Below, piece after piece: positions 8,160 through 16,332 of a stretch of 64,000 bases of DNA. Under the pieces are notes generated by a model. The model was not told where the DNA came from. It made no database searches and was given only the letters and a program-made list of their open reading frames with translations. The DNA comes from Rhodoplanes azumiensis (GTDB taxonomy: Bacteria > Pseudomonadota > Alphaproteobacteria > Rhizobiales > Xanthobacteraceae). A program made the translations under genes and the position numbers. Each line of letters begins with the position of its first letter. Positions within the stretch are counted from its first letter, which is position 1. The DNA is taken from positions 124,001 to 188,000 of the forward strand of contig NZ_JBHUIW010000005.1 in assembly GCF_042682915.1 (NCBI RefSeq), in the 5' to 3' direction.

Positions 8160-9017
8160 ATGTCCCCTCGGACATGCCGTCGGCCGCCGGCCGCAGCCGC
8201 CGCGATGCTCCTCTCCGGCGTGACGGCTTTCATGGCGCTGGCGGCACCGCTCCCGGCCACGGCCGCGGAGCCGCGGCCGGCGGCGTCGCCCGTACACTTC
8301 ACCGATCGCCAGATCCTGCGTGGCTTCCTGGCCGTCGCCTTCGGGGCCGAGTACGCCACCGGCGCGACGGACCGCATCCGCCGCTTCGACGGCCCGGTCC
8401 GGGTGTTCGTCGACGCCACCGGCGCGCCGCCTGCCGTCGCGGCGGCCCGCACCGCGACGGCAGAGGCCGTGGTGGCCGAGATCGGCCGCGGCGTGCAGCA
8501 CCTCGACATCGCGACGACGCGTGACCGCGCCGCCGCGAACCTCACCGTCGTGATCGTCCGCCGCCGCGCCCTCGCGGCCACGGTGACCGATGTCTTCGGC
8601 CCCGGACGCGCCAAGACGATCCTGCGCCGGTTGCGGCCGGATTGCCTCAGCGGTTTCGTGCGCGACGACACCTTCCGGATCCGCCAGGCGGCCGTGATCC
8701 TGGTCGCCGACACGTCCGACTTCATCTTCCGCGACTGCACGATCGAGGAGACCCTGCAGGCACTCGGCCCGATCGACGACACCAGGCTGCCGTGGACCAT
8801 GTTCAACGACGCGGTGCGCACCGGCCGCTTCGGCCGTTACGATCGCTATCTGCTCGGCCTGCTCTACCATCCGCGGATGCGGCCCGGCACAACGCGGCAC
8901 GACGCGGTCGCGATCGCTCGGTCGGTGCTGCCCGAGGTGCGGGCGTTCGTCGACAACAGCCGGATCGGCACCCGCGCGCCGTCGCCGAAGGGAACCGCCG
9001 CCGCGCCGCGGCAGTAA
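8160..9017 (+). CDS. DUF2927-family secreted protein
   Basis: A protein of 285 residues with a signal peptide (hydrophobic part about residues 12-35, ending in Ala-rich sequence). The mature part starts with FTDRQILRGFLAVAFGAEY and continues with IRRFDGPVRVFVD, features of the DUF2927 family. A conserved C-terminal block contains LPWTMFNDAVR and YLLGLLYHPRMRPG. No catalytic function is established for the family. It follows the coiled-coil gene closely on the same strand. Confidence 0.8.
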   Translation: MSPRTCRRPPAAAAAMLLSGVTAFMALAAPLPATAAEPRPAASPVHFTDRQILRGFLAVAFGAEYATGATDRIRRFDGPVRVFVDATGAPPAVAAARTATAEAVVAEIGRGVQHLDIATTRDRAAANLTVVIVRRRALAATVTDVFGPGRAKTILRRLRPDCLSGFVRDDTFRIRQAAVILVADTSDFIFRDCTIEETLQALGPIDDTRLPWTMFNDAVRTGRFGRYDRYLLGLLYHPRMRPGTTRHDAVAIARSVLPEVRAFVDNSRIGTRAPSPKGTAAAPRQ

Positions 9018-9073
9018 GCTTAACGATTCGTTCCGGTTGCGGCGAGACGCCGCGCCAACTAGGCTTCGATGAT

Positions 9074-9151
9074 GGCCCGGTGGCGGAATGGTGACGCGGG
9101 GAGTGCCGACCGCCCTCCCACATCCTGGTTCGAGTCCAGGCTGGGCCTCCA
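9074..9151 (+). tRNA. tRNA-like gene, isotype unclear
   Basis: The 78 bases fold largely like a tRNA. There is a 7-bp acceptor stem GGCCCGG/CTGGGCC with one G-U pair, a D arm GCG-GAATGGTGA-CGC, a perfect T arm CCTGG-TTCGAGT-CCAGG, a discriminator T and an encoded CCA (9149-9151). The anticodon arm is abnormal. GGGAG pairs with CTCCC but leaves an 11-base loop, and if a 7-base loop is forced one pair is lost and position 33 is not T. The isotype therefore cannot be read. It may be a pseudo-tRNA, an unusual functional tRNA or a tRNA-derived element. Confidence 0.55.
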
Positions 9152-9278
9152 ATCCTCCTCGCGCAGTGCCCCTCGGCATCGCGCAGCGCCGCGTCGAACC
9201 AAATGCTGCGTCCGCGACCACGGTGACGGCGCGCCTGCGCGGCGATGCCGCGCGACGTGATCAGACCACGACGCTGAA

Positions 9279-9315
9279 GAAGACGACGCGGGAGAAGACG
9301 ACGCGGGAGAAGACG
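9279..9315. repeat. 15-base tandem repeat, 2.5 copies
   Basis: The unit GAAGACGACGCGGGA occurs twice in full (9279-9293, 9294-9308) and is followed by a partial third copy to 9315. Confidence 0.85.
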
Positions 9316-9357
9316 GAGCTCGCACCACCCGTCGGCACCAGACGAGGATCGGCGCGC

Positions 9358-9412
9358 ATCCCGCCTCACGGCGATCGTCTGCCGGTACATCCACGGTCAG
9401 ACGTCGCGTGAG
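9358..9412. repeat. Diverged 55-base direct repeat, copy 1
   Basis: This segment can be aligned without gaps to 9635-9689 with roughly 46 of 55 positions identical by eye. The core GCCGGTACATCC is shared exactly. Confidence 0.7.
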
Positions 9413-9634
9413 GGGGATGGACGACACCCCGCACCGACGAGCGGCAGCGTGGATCGTCCGGTCGCACCGATCCATCGGCGACACCCTTCGGCGCACCGAC
9501 GCATCCTCGTCCTGATGAACGATCCTCGCCGTGATCCGATCCCGCGCGGTCGGAAGCCGCCCCTGTCGGGGCCGTTTCGCGCTGTCGGGAAACCAGTCGT
9601 CGGCCGGAAGCCTGCCGGCACCTCCCGGCGCCGG

Positions 9635-9689
9635 ATCCCGTCTCACGGCCGAGGCCTGCCGGTACATCCGCGGTCAGGCGGCGCGTGAG
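9635..9689. repeat. Diverged 55-base direct repeat, copy 2
   Basis: Second copy of the element at 9358-9412, 277 bases apart. Both end in CGCGTGAG. The element type is not recognised. Confidence 0.7.
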
Positions 9690-9906
9690 AACGGGTGCGG
9701 CGATCGCCTGTCGGCGTGCCGCTCGGACCTCATATGGGGGCTCGAACGCGAATTCCAAGACCCCGGTGGTCCGCGAGCAACCGGGCGCACTGCCCGTCAC
9801 CCGACGCGACCCTAGCGACGCTCGATGACGATTTTCCGACAGCATCGGGGCGTCGGTGCGGCGGCCGATGGAACGATCGTCGCACCCCGAAGCGAAGCGC
9901 GCCGCC

Positions 9907-10167
9907 TCAGAGCAGGCGCGCGGCGAGGCGGGCGATGGTGGCGTCGAACAGCGCGAGCGCCGCGCCGTCGGTGCGCTGCAAGCCGGCGAGCGAGACGGCC
10001 TCTCCGGTCGCCACCGTGTCGAGCAGCGCGTAGCAGACGCAGTCGCGGGTCAGCCCACTCGCCTCGCCGGCGAGCGAGCGCACCGCCTCGAACGCGCCCG
10101 AACAGGTGCCGTCCGCGACAAGGCCGCGCGCCTTGCGCAGCGTCTCGAGCACGGTGAGCGTCGTCAT
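9907..10167 (-). CDS. Small protein of unknown function
   Basis: A protein of 86 residues with two Cys-containing stretches (GTCSGAF and DCVCYALLDT). The layout, a leading helix (TVLETLRKARGLVADG) followed by Cys-containing segments, is loosely like the DUF6197 family, but this is not a firm match. No signal peptide or membrane segment is seen. The start at MTTLTV was chosen over an upstream in-frame Met because the extra residues look non-coding. It lies 126 bases downstream of the SDR gene on the same strand. Confidence 0.55.
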   Translation of the reverse strand: MTTLTVLETLRKARGLVADGTCSGAFEAVRSLAGEASGLTRDCVCYALLDTVATGEAVSLAGLQRTDGAALALFDATIARLAARLL

Positions 10168-10293
10168 CGAAGAACGGCCCCCGGGCCGGTCGTGGTGATC
10201 ATCGGCGGCGCTGACGAGACGAGTCGACACCGCGATTCGGTCCGGAGGAGTACGCTTCGAGCGGCGGCGCGACCGTCCCCCGCGGAGCGGCGT

Positions 10294-11070
10294 CTAAAGC
10301 CGCGTGATGGTGAGCCCACCGTCGACGTTCACGACCGTGCCGGTGGAGAAGACCACGGCCGGGTTCGCCAGCGCCGCGACGGCGGCGGCGATGTCCTCGG
10401 GCCGGCCCCAGCGCTTCGCCGGCACCAGGCCCTGCTCGATCAACGTGTCGTATTTCGACGTCACGCCCGCCGTCATGTCGGTCTTGATGATGCCGGGGCG
10501 CACCTCGAAGACCGCGATGCCGTCGCCGGCGAGCCGCGCCGCGAGACCTTCGACCACCATGGCGAGGCCGGCCTTGGAGATGCAGTATTCCAAGCGATTG
10601 TTGGAGACCATCTCGGCCGAGCAGGACGACACGACGACGATCGACCGCGGCGTCTCGCTCGCGACCTTCAGCATGCGGTTGGCCACGGACTGCGCGAGGA
10701 AGAAGGCGCCGCGCAGATTGACGCCGAGCACGTAGTCGAAGTTCTCGGGCGTCGTCTCCAGCACGTCGAGCCGTTGCGGCGGGGCGACGCCGGCGTTCGA
10801 CACGAACACGTCGATCGGGCCGAGCGCGGCCTCGACCGCGTCGAGCACGCGCGCATGGTCGGCGACGTCCTGCACGTTGCCGGCCACATAGGTGGCGGCG
10901 ACGCCGTGGCCTTCCAGAGCCTTCACGGCGGCCTGCGCCACCGCGTCGTCGCGCGTGCCTGTGATGGCGACGTCGTAGCCGTCCCGCGCGAGGCCCTCGG
11001 CGACCGCGAGGCCGATGCCGCGGCGTCCGCCCGTCACCAGGGCGACGCGACGCTTGGTCTTGTGATTCAT
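10294..11070 (-). CDS. SDR-family oxidoreductase, possible DEH reductase
   Basis: A classical short-chain dehydrogenase of 258 residues. The nucleotide-binding motif TGGRRGIG is at residues 13-20, SNAG at about 91-94, and the catalytic pair is Tyr162/Lys166 (YCISK). A GTVVNVDGG block closes the fold. Its place after a GH88 unsaturated glucuronyl hydrolase and near KDG kinase and KDPG aldolase suggests reduction of the unsaturated-uronate product (4-deoxy-5-hexosulose uronate) to 2-keto-3-deoxygluconate. That role is inferred from context; by sequence it could be any 3-oxoacyl reductase-like SDR. A palindromic repeat separates it from the GH88 gene. Confidence 0.85.
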   Translation of the reverse strand: MNHKTKRRVALVTGGRRGIGLAVAEGLARDGYDVAITGTRDDAVAQAAVKALEGHGVAATYVAGNVQDVADHARVLDAVEAALGPIDVFVSNAGVAPPQRLDVLETTPENFDYVLGVNLRGAFFLAQSVANRMLKVASETPRSIVVVSSCSAEMVSNNRLEYCISKAGLAMVVEGLAARLAGDGIAVFEVRPGIIKTDMTAGVTSKYDTLIEQGLVPAKRWGRPEDIAAAVAALANPAVVFSTGTVVNVDGGLTITRL

Positions 11071-11098
11071 GGTTCTTCACTCCCGAAGCGTGGCGACC

Positions 11099-11185
11099 GT
11101 CATGGCCGGGCTCGTCCCGGCCATCCACGTCTCTGACCCGCGGCGATGTCGGGTCGTGGATGCCCGGGACGAGCCCGGGCATGAC
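11099..11185. repeat. Intergenic palindromic repeat, family A, copy 1
   Basis: Two inverted arms of about 31 bases (11099-11129 and 11155-11185) flank a short loop. Each arm reads GTCATG, then a GCCGGG/CCCGGC hairpin, then ATCCACG. Members of the same family lie at 12622, 44729 and 47167, always between genes. It could form a long cruciform or RNA hairpin. Confidence 0.85.
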
Positions 11186-11214
11186 GAGTCGGAGTCTGGT
11201 GGCGACGAGTCGCC

Positions 11215-12585
11215 TCACCCGAAGAAGGTCAGGTACGGGCCGTTCTCGGCGAGGCGCTGCACGTAGAGGGCGACCTCGCGCATGTGATAGTCGCCCCACA
11301 TGGTCGCCTCGCCGCACGGATTGGCGCGGCCCGGCGGCACGTGGTCCCAGCCGTTGGGGCGGTGATACTGGCTGTGCAGCACCAGCCCCTGATGATCGGG
11401 ATCGATGCTCAGATAACGATCGGAGAGCAGCGTGCGCACCACCGTGAGGCCGGCCTGGCGGTAGCGCGCCGCATCGGCCCGACCGGTCGCCTCGCGCCAG
11501 GCGCCGAAGCGCAGGAGCCCTTGCGCCGCGATCGCCGCGGCCGAGGAATCGACCGGCTCGACGTCGTTCTCGGGCTCGGACTCCTTGTTATAAATATCGC
11601 CGAGTTTCGCGAGATCCGGCGCGCCCGTGTCCCAGTACGGAATGCCGTCGGTCGCCGTGTGGGCGATGTAGAAGTCGCAGGTCGCCGCCGCCGCCTTCTC
11701 CATCATGGCGATCACCTCGGCCTTGCCGCCGAACGCCTCCACCTCGGCGTCGTCGAGCGTCTCCATGAACTCCAGGAGCTCGGCGTAGCCGGTGATCGCC
11801 CAGGCGAGGCCGCGCGTCCAGGTCGAGAAGCCCGAATAGCCCTGCTGCGTGCCGACGCAGCGGAACGCCCGGCTGGCCGTGTTGAAGATCGCCTCGTGGG
11901 CGGTGCGGCCGCGCACGTCATAGATGTCGCGGCCCTCGCCGTAGAAGACGCCGTATTTCGCCGTGGTGCGGGCGTGCGCGATCAGGCGGCCGAGCAGCGG
12001 GATCACCTGGTCGCCCTCGCCCTTCATCACGTGGCCGAGCTGATGGGCGAGCGCCAGCGCGCGTAGCGTGCGCATGGTGTCGATGAACAGCGAGTGCGGG
12101 CCGTTGAACGACTGGATGTAGCCGAAGCCGTCGCCGAGCTCGGTCCAGCGGGCGGCCTGCACGGCGCCGGAGCACTTGAGCGCCAGCTCGAAATACTCCA
12201 TCTGCCAGGGATCTTCCGGAATGCGTCCCTCGTTCACCAGCCGGCGCAGATTGCCGTAGGTCGAGACCTGGTTGAAGCCGTGGTCGTGCACGCCGAAATG
12301 CGTCACGTGCACGGGCATGTCCGAGCAGATGCGGTCGAGGCCGAGCGCCAGGAAGCTCTCGTCGCCGGTGGCGTCGAACTGCAGGATGGCGCTGCCGAAC
12401 TCGAAGCCCTGCGTCCAGTCGGTCCAGCCACGCGGCTTGTACCGGCCCGCCACCGTGTGGACGGGCGCGCCGGCGGCGCGGTCCATCGTGCGGTCGATGG
12501 CCGTGATCTTGCCGGCCGAGAGATCCCACATGCGGCGGATCGCCGGCAGAAGGTCGTTCGGCGTGAGTGCGGTGTCGATCTTCAT
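11215..12585 (-). CDS. Glycoside hydrolase family 88 (unsaturated glucuronyl hydrolase)
   Basis: A protein of 456 residues with the GH88 alpha6/alpha6-barrel signature: TDWTQGFEFGSAILQFDATGD near residue 55, FGVHDHGFN (likely catalytic Asp101), GYSGFSTWTRGLAWAITGY near residue 220, and a C-terminal NPCGEATMWGDYH. The family cleaves the terminal unsaturated uronic acid from oligosaccharides released by polysaccharide lyases. No signal peptide is seen, so it acts in the cytoplasm on imported oligosaccharides. An AGGGGG ribosome binding site supports the start at MKIDTAL. It is flanked by family A repeats and lies between the KDG kinase gene and an SDR. Confidence 0.9.
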   Translation of the reverse strand: MKIDTALTPNDLLPAIRRMWDLSAGKITAIDRTMDRAAGAPVHTVAGRYKPRGWTDWTQGFEFGSAILQFDATGDESFLALGLDRICSDMPVHVTHFGVHDHGFNQVSTYGNLRRLVNEGRIPEDPWQMEYFELALKCSGAVQAARWTELGDGFGYIQSFNGPHSLFIDTMRTLRALALAHQLGHVMKGEGDQVIPLLGRLIAHARTTAKYGVFYGEGRDIYDVRGRTAHEAIFNTASRAFRCVGTQQGYSGFSTWTRGLAWAITGYAELLEFMETLDDAEVEAFGGKAEVIAMMEKAAAATCDFYIAHTATDGIPYWDTGAPDLAKLGDIYNKESEPENDVEPVDSSAAAIAAQGLLRFGAWREATGRADAARYRQAGLTVVRTLLSDRYLSIDPDHQGLVLHSQYHRPNGWDHVPPGRANPCGEATMWGDYHMREVALYVQRLAENGPYLTFFG

Positions 12586-12621
12586 GAGCGTTCGCCCCCT
12601 CTTGGCCTGTCTTTGTGACTC

Positions 12622-12710
12622 GTCATGGCCGGCCTCGTGCCGGCCATCCACGATCGTCGGCCGATGCGACACGAGCAGACGTGGATGGCCGGTACAAGCC
12701 CGGCCATGAC
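12622..12710. repeat. Intergenic palindromic repeat, family A, copy 2
   Basis: The same arm structure as at 11099: GTCATGGCCGGCC at the left and a matching GGCCGG...CCGGCCATGAC at the right. It separates the KDG kinase gene from the GH88 gene. Confidence 0.85.
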
Positions 12711-12759
12711 CATGCGGAAACGCTCCCGCGAGAATGCGGGCGCGCGTTCCGCTTCGGCG

Positions 12760-13863
12760 TCAGCGGATCACCCGGGCGCCCTTGCCCTTCATGATCGCCT
12801 CGACCTCCTTGACGTTGACCATCGAGGTGTCGCCCGGCGTCGTCATGGCGAGGGCGCCGTGCGCGGCGCCGTACTCGACCGCGGCCTGCGGGCCCTTGCC
12901 CTCGAGGAAGCCGTAGGCGAGGCCCGAGGCGAAGCCGTCACCGCCGCCGACGCGGTCGTAGATCTCGAGGTTCTCGCGCATCGGCGCCTCGTAGAACTGC
13001 CCGCCCGCCCAGATGATGGCGCCCCAGTCGTTGAAGGTCGCGGTCTTGGCGTTGCGCAGCGTCGTCGCCGCCACCTTGAAGTTCGGATACTGCTTCACGG
13101 CGGTGGCGATCATCTTCTTGAAGTTGACGGGGTCGATCGCCGAGATGTGCTCGTCGAGCCCTTCCACCTCGAACCCGAGGCAGGCCGTGAAGTCCTCCTC
13201 GTTACCGAGCATCACGTCGACATACTTGGCGATCTCGCGGTTGATCTTCTGCGCGCCGGCCTTGCCGCCCTGGCTCTTCCACAGCGAGGCGCGGTAGTTG
13301 AGGTCGTAGGAGACGATGGTGCCGTATTTCCGCGCGGTCTCGACCGCCTCGATCACGGCCTCCGACGTGTTGGAGGCGAGCGCCGCGAAGATGCCGCCGG
13401 TGTGGAACCAGCGCACGCCCTCCTCGCCGAACAGCTTCTCCCAATTGATCTCACCGGGCTTGATCTGCGACGCGGCCGAGTGGCCGCGGTCCGAGCAGCC
13501 GAGCGCGGCGCGCACCCCAAAACCCTTCTCGGTGAAGTTGAGGCCGACGCGGGTGTTGCGGCCGATGCCGTCGAACTCGCGCCACAGAATGTGCGAGGTG
13601 TCGACCCCGCCCTGCATGATGAAGTCCTCGACCAGCCAGCCGAGGTCGTTCTGCGGCAGCGCCGTGACGACGGTGGCGCGCTTGCCCCAGCACTTGCGCA
13701 TGGCGCGGGCGACGTTGTACTCGCCGCCGCCCTCCCACACCTGGAACGAGCGGGCGTTGCGCACCCGGCCGAAGCCGGGATCGAAGCGCAGCATCACCTC
13801 GCCGAACGAACAGCAGTCCCACTTCGTCTCGGAGGCGGGCCGGATCTTCAGAATCTCGCTCAT
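12760..13863 (-). CDS. kdgK: 2-keto-3-deoxygluconate kinase (PfkB family)
   Basis: A protein of 367 residues of the ribokinase/PfkB family. The N-terminal part has FGEVMLRFDPGFGR and WEGGGEYNVA, typical of KDG kinases. The C-terminal signature is GGGDGFASGL with catalytic Asp309; the usual GAGD reads GGGD here. It phosphorylates KDG to KDPG in uronate breakdown. It lies 35 bases after the KDPG aldolase gene on the same strand, and the two consecutive reactions support the assignment. At 367 residues it is longer than the roughly 310-residue E. coli enzyme, as in a sister group of KdgK-like kinases. Confidence 0.88.
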   Translation of the reverse strand: MSEILKIRPASETKWDCCSFGEVMLRFDPGFGRVRNARSFQVWEGGGEYNVARAMRKCWGKRATVVTALPQNDLGWLVEDFIMQGGVDTSHILWREFDGIGRNTRVGLNFTEKGFGVRAALGCSDRGHSAASQIKPGEINWEKLFGEEGVRWFHTGGIFAALASNTSEAVIEAVETARKYGTIVSYDLNYRASLWKSQGGKAGAQKINREIAKYVDVMLGNEEDFTACLGFEVEGLDEHISAIDPVNFKKMIATAVKQYPNFKVAATTLRNAKTATFNDWGAIIWAGGQFYEAPMRENLEIYDRVGGGDGFASGLAYGFLEGKGPQAAVEYGAAHGALAMTTPGDTSMVNVKEVEAIMKGKGARVIR

Positions 13864-13898
13864 GTTTTCTTGTCCCGGATTGTCGCTTCGACGAACGG

Positions 13899-14594
13899 TC
13901 ACTTGCCGCGGATCGAGCGGATCAGCGCGATGGTGTCGCGCACCCGCGTCTCGATGCCCTTGTAGTCCTTCGCCTCGAGCAGCGTCTTGGTGATCAGGTT
14001 GGAGCCGATACCGACGCACACGACGCCGGCCTCGAACCAGGCGCGCAGCGACGCCTCGGAGGCGTCGACGCCGCCGGTCGGCATCAACCGGGTCCACGGG
14101 CACGGCGCCAGCACGGCCTTGACGAAGGCCGGGCCGCCGACGATGTCGCCGGGGAAGATCTTGACGATCTCGCAGCCGAGCTCCTCGGCCTGGCTGATCT
14201 CGGACATCGTCCCGCAGCCGGGGCTGTAGGGGATCTTGCGCCGGTTGCAGACCTTGGCGACGTCCGGATTGAGCAGCGGGCCGACCACGAACTTGGCCCC
14301 GGCGGCGATGTAGATGCCGGCGGTCGGCGCGTCGACGACCGAGCCGACGCCCATGATCACGCTCGGATCGGCCTTGGCGAAGTGGCGGGCGACGTCGAGG
14401 AACACCTGCGAGGCGAAGTCGCCGCGGTTGGTGAACTCGATGCACTTGGCGCCGCCGTCGGCGCAGGCCTGGATGACGTTCCTGCAGACCTCGACGTCCG
14501 GGTGGTAGAACACCGGGATCACGCCCTGGTCCATCATGGCCGTCAGAACGGTCATGCGATCGTGTGCCGAATGGGGGGCCGATAAGGGTGCCAT
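13899..14594 (-). CDS. eda: KDPG / 4-hydroxy-2-oxoglutarate aldolase
   Basis: A protein of 231 residues of the class I aldolase Eda/KdgA type. The likely catalytic residues are visible: Glu53 in CIEFTNRG and Schiff-base Lys145 in EIVKIFPGD, with LMPTGGVDAS forming the phosphate site. It splits KDPG to pyruvate and glyceraldehyde 3-phosphate. The start at MAPLSAP is supported by GGAG upstream. It is the first gene of a minus-strand unit eda-kdgK-GH88-SDR, behind a palindromic operator at 14835. Confidence 0.92.
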   Translation of the reverse strand: MAPLSAPHSAHDRMTVLTAMMDQGVIPVFYHPDVEVCRNVIQACADGGAKCIEFTNRGDFASQVFLDVARHFAKADPSVIMGVGSVVDAPTAGIYIAAGAKFVVGPLLNPDVAKVCNRRKIPYSPGCGTMSEISQAEELGCEIVKIFPGDIVGGPAFVKAVLAPCPWTRLMPTGGVDASEASLRAWFEAGVVCVGIGSNLITKTLLEAKDYKGIETRVRDTIALIRSIRGK

Positions 14595-14834
14595 GTCGTC
14601 AGTCTCCTCGACCGGTGGCGACGGCCGGGGCGGCCGCCGCGCGGGGCCCGCCGTCGATGATCTCGATCCCGCGTCCCGTCCCGGTCGCGCCGCGCGCGAA
14701 GGCCGCGTGGAGCGCGTCGCCTTGCCCGACTCGGGCGAGCTCGTCGCTGGCCATTGGCATGTCTCGCAGGGCGTGAACAGGCGGACGGGACGGGAAGGGA
14801 GCGGCGGCCGGCGGGACGTCGGCCCGACGGCCAA

Positions 14835-14850
14835 GTAACCGTCTAGTTAC
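14835..14850 (-). promoter_or_regulatory. Palindromic operator candidate upstream of the KDG operon
   Basis: GTAAC-CGTCTA-GTTAC is a perfect 5-6-5 inverted repeat in an AT-rich island about 240 bases upstream of the eda start. The shape suits a GntR- or LacI-type repressor of sugar-acid catabolism. No such regulator gene lies in the window, so the binding protein is unknown. Confidence 0.5.
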
Positions 14851-15219
14851 AAGACCACCGGGGCGCCCCCATCGTCAAGGTCGCGAGCCTTTCCCGGAAC
14901 GCAGATCGGGACCACGACCCGGCATGGCTGGTTCGTCGCCCCGTCAGGCGAGGTGCGCCCTCTTACGCACGATTCCGGCGCCGGTGACAGAGACGTCGAA
15001 AGCGTCGCGCGCCGTGAGCCGTGGCCGCGAGCCGTGGGCCGCGCCAGGTCGATCGTCGGCACAGCCGGTCCCTGCGACGTCAGGGCACAGCAACTTACAG
15101 CATTACCGCAAGATGACAGAGCGGATTCGGCACTCGTTCGAATGATGAAGGCGCAAAGACACATAATTTTCATGCTGCGCCGATCGAGACTGACGGCCGC
15201 GCAGCGACTCATCAAGGCG

Positions 15220-15296
15220 TTAAGGTTAACGTTCGCTAAACCTTTCTGAAAGTTTAATTCAAATTGACGAGGATGAAGTCTTAACGAATATTAACC
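15220..15296 (+). promoter_or_regulatory. AT-rich promoter region with TTAA motifs
   Basis: TTAA occurs at 15220, 15226, 15281 and 15291. TTAA-N7-TAAA at 15226-15240 resembles a CtrA site with one mismatch, while 15281-15294 has TTAA-N6-TTAA, one base short of the consensus. It lies just upstream of the gene at 15320. Confidence 0.3.
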
Positions 15297-15319
15297 CTCA
15301 CCCGCACATGGAGAGGGAC

Positions 15320-16234
15320 ATGTTCCGCAGCACCGTCCTTGCTGCCGCCGACTCGGCGGCCGGCAATCTCGACCGCGTCTGGACCACCAGCCCCTCGTCG
15401 TTCGAGCGGCCCGCACCCAACCGATCCCCGATCGTTCCATCCGACCGCTCGAAGCGGAAAGGCCAGCCACAGCGTCCGTCGCCCGAGCCGTCGGCCGAGA
15501 CCGTGCTGCGGGCCTTCAACACCTGGGCGTTCAAGCGCGAGCAGCCCGAGAACCCGCACTTGCTGATGCAGGTCGTCGCCACGGCGGTCGGCCGCGCCGA
15601 GCCGCTGCGCTTCGTGATGTATTGGGGCAAGGGTCCGCGCTGCAGCATCGGCGTCGAGGACATCGAGTGCCTCGACTACCTCGGCAGCATGATGGCGCGG
15701 GTGCGCGATGCGCATCGGCCCGGCGTCGCCGTGACGCTGATCCTCACCGATACCCATGCCCGCCACAACGGGCACCCGGAGGAGAGCATCGACACTTACT
15801 TCGCGGCGATCGCCGACGAGGCGACGCGGCGCGGCTTTCAGACCTGTCGGCTGTCCCGCGTGGTGGCGGACGCCGGCGTCGCGGCGGTGCCGGCCGATCT
15901 CGACGCGCCCGTCGCGGCCGACGTGCTCGACAGCCTCGCGGCCAGCGCCGGCAAGTGGTATCGCGGCGCGGGCTCGGCCGAGGACGGCGCGCTCGCCTAC
16001 TACCGCATGAACATGGTGGAGAAGCGGGCCGTCGAGCTCGCCTTCCCGGGCGCGATTTTCGTCACCTTCAACGGCAGCAAGCTGCGCTGCCTGTTCCCGG
16101 CCCGGATGCCGATCTTCTACATGTACTCGCTGCGGCGCGGGTTCAGCGTCAAGCCGTGGTTCCTGCCGGCCGATCAGGAGCTGTGTGGACCGAAGGGCTG
16201 CCGCTGCCGCGGCGGCGAGACCCTGCCGGACTGA
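15320..16234 (+). CDS. Uncharacterised 304-residue protein, perhaps Dit1/PvcA-like
   Basis: I do not recognise this family with confidence. The first 50 residues are Pro/Ser-rich. The core has LRFVMYWGKGPRCS (about 97), VTLILTDTHARHNG (about 136), a DTYFAAIADEATRRGFQTC segment, and a C-terminal AFPGAIFVTFNGSKLR followed by a Cys pair (CGPKGCRC). The order of these blocks is reminiscent of Dit1/PvcA isocyanide synthases (sugar-site strand, SDxR-like loop, late basic strand), but the diagnostic motifs are not clearly conserved. The start at 15320 is chosen because GGAG sits six bases upstream; an in-frame ATG at 15308 is the alternative. An EamA exporter gene follows after 98 bases. Confidence 0.7.
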   Translation: MFRSTVLAAADSAAGNLDRVWTTSPSSFERPAPNRSPIVPSDRSKRKGQPQRPSPEPSAETVLRAFNTWAFKREQPENPHLLMQVVATAVGRAEPLRFVMYWGKGPRCSIGVEDIECLDYLGSMMARVRDAHRPGVAVTLILTDTHARHNGHPEESIDTYFAAIADEATRRGFQTCRLSRVVADAGVAAVPADLDAPVAADVLDSLAASAGKWYRGAGSAEDGALAYYRMNMVEKRAVELAFPGAIFVTFNGSKLRCLFPARMPIFYMYSLRRGFSVKPWFLPADQELCGPKGCRCRGGETLPD

Positions 16235-16332
16235 TGGCACCGGCGTTACACCCGGGCCGCGAGGCGGTGCGCCGCGCGAACGCGTCGGATGCACCGGCTC
16301 GCGGGGCCGAGCCGCCCCACGAGGATCCCGCC

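Larger units (their letters stand above)
9152..9906. other. Gene-free stretch with repeats
   Basis: About 750 bases without a convincing gene. It contains a 15-base tandem repeat (9279-9315) and two diverged 55-base direct repeats (9358-9412 and 9635-9689). Short open frames here have composition-driven sequences rich in Arg and Pro and no recognisable domain. Confidence 0.7.
14595..15319. other. Divergent intergenic region
   Basis: About 725 bases between eda and the next plus-strand gene. Short frames here carry no recognisable domains. It contains a palindromic operator candidate (14835-14850) on the eda side and an AT-rich block with TTAA motifs (15220-15296) on the other side. Confidence 0.65.

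Noticed and set aside
6818..8821. Minus-strand open frame of 667 codons
   Set aside because: It is antisense to the coiled-coil gene; its Leu/Gly-rich pattern mirrors the heptad codons of the true gene.
9074..9151. Confident tRNA-Leu or tRNA-Gly call
   Set aside because: The D arm recalls tRNA-Leu and the T discriminator recalls tRNA-Gly or tRNA-Cys, but no anticodon can be placed in a normal loop.
13899..14834. Longer start for the KDPG aldolase
   Set aside because: The 80 extra N-terminal codons are Arg/Pro/Ser-rich, and a good ribosome binding site stands before the internal ATG at 14594.
15281..15294. Full CtrA site TTAA-N7-TTAA upstream of the gene at 15320
   Set aside because: The spacer is six bases, not seven, so it is only listed as part of an AT-rich promoter region.
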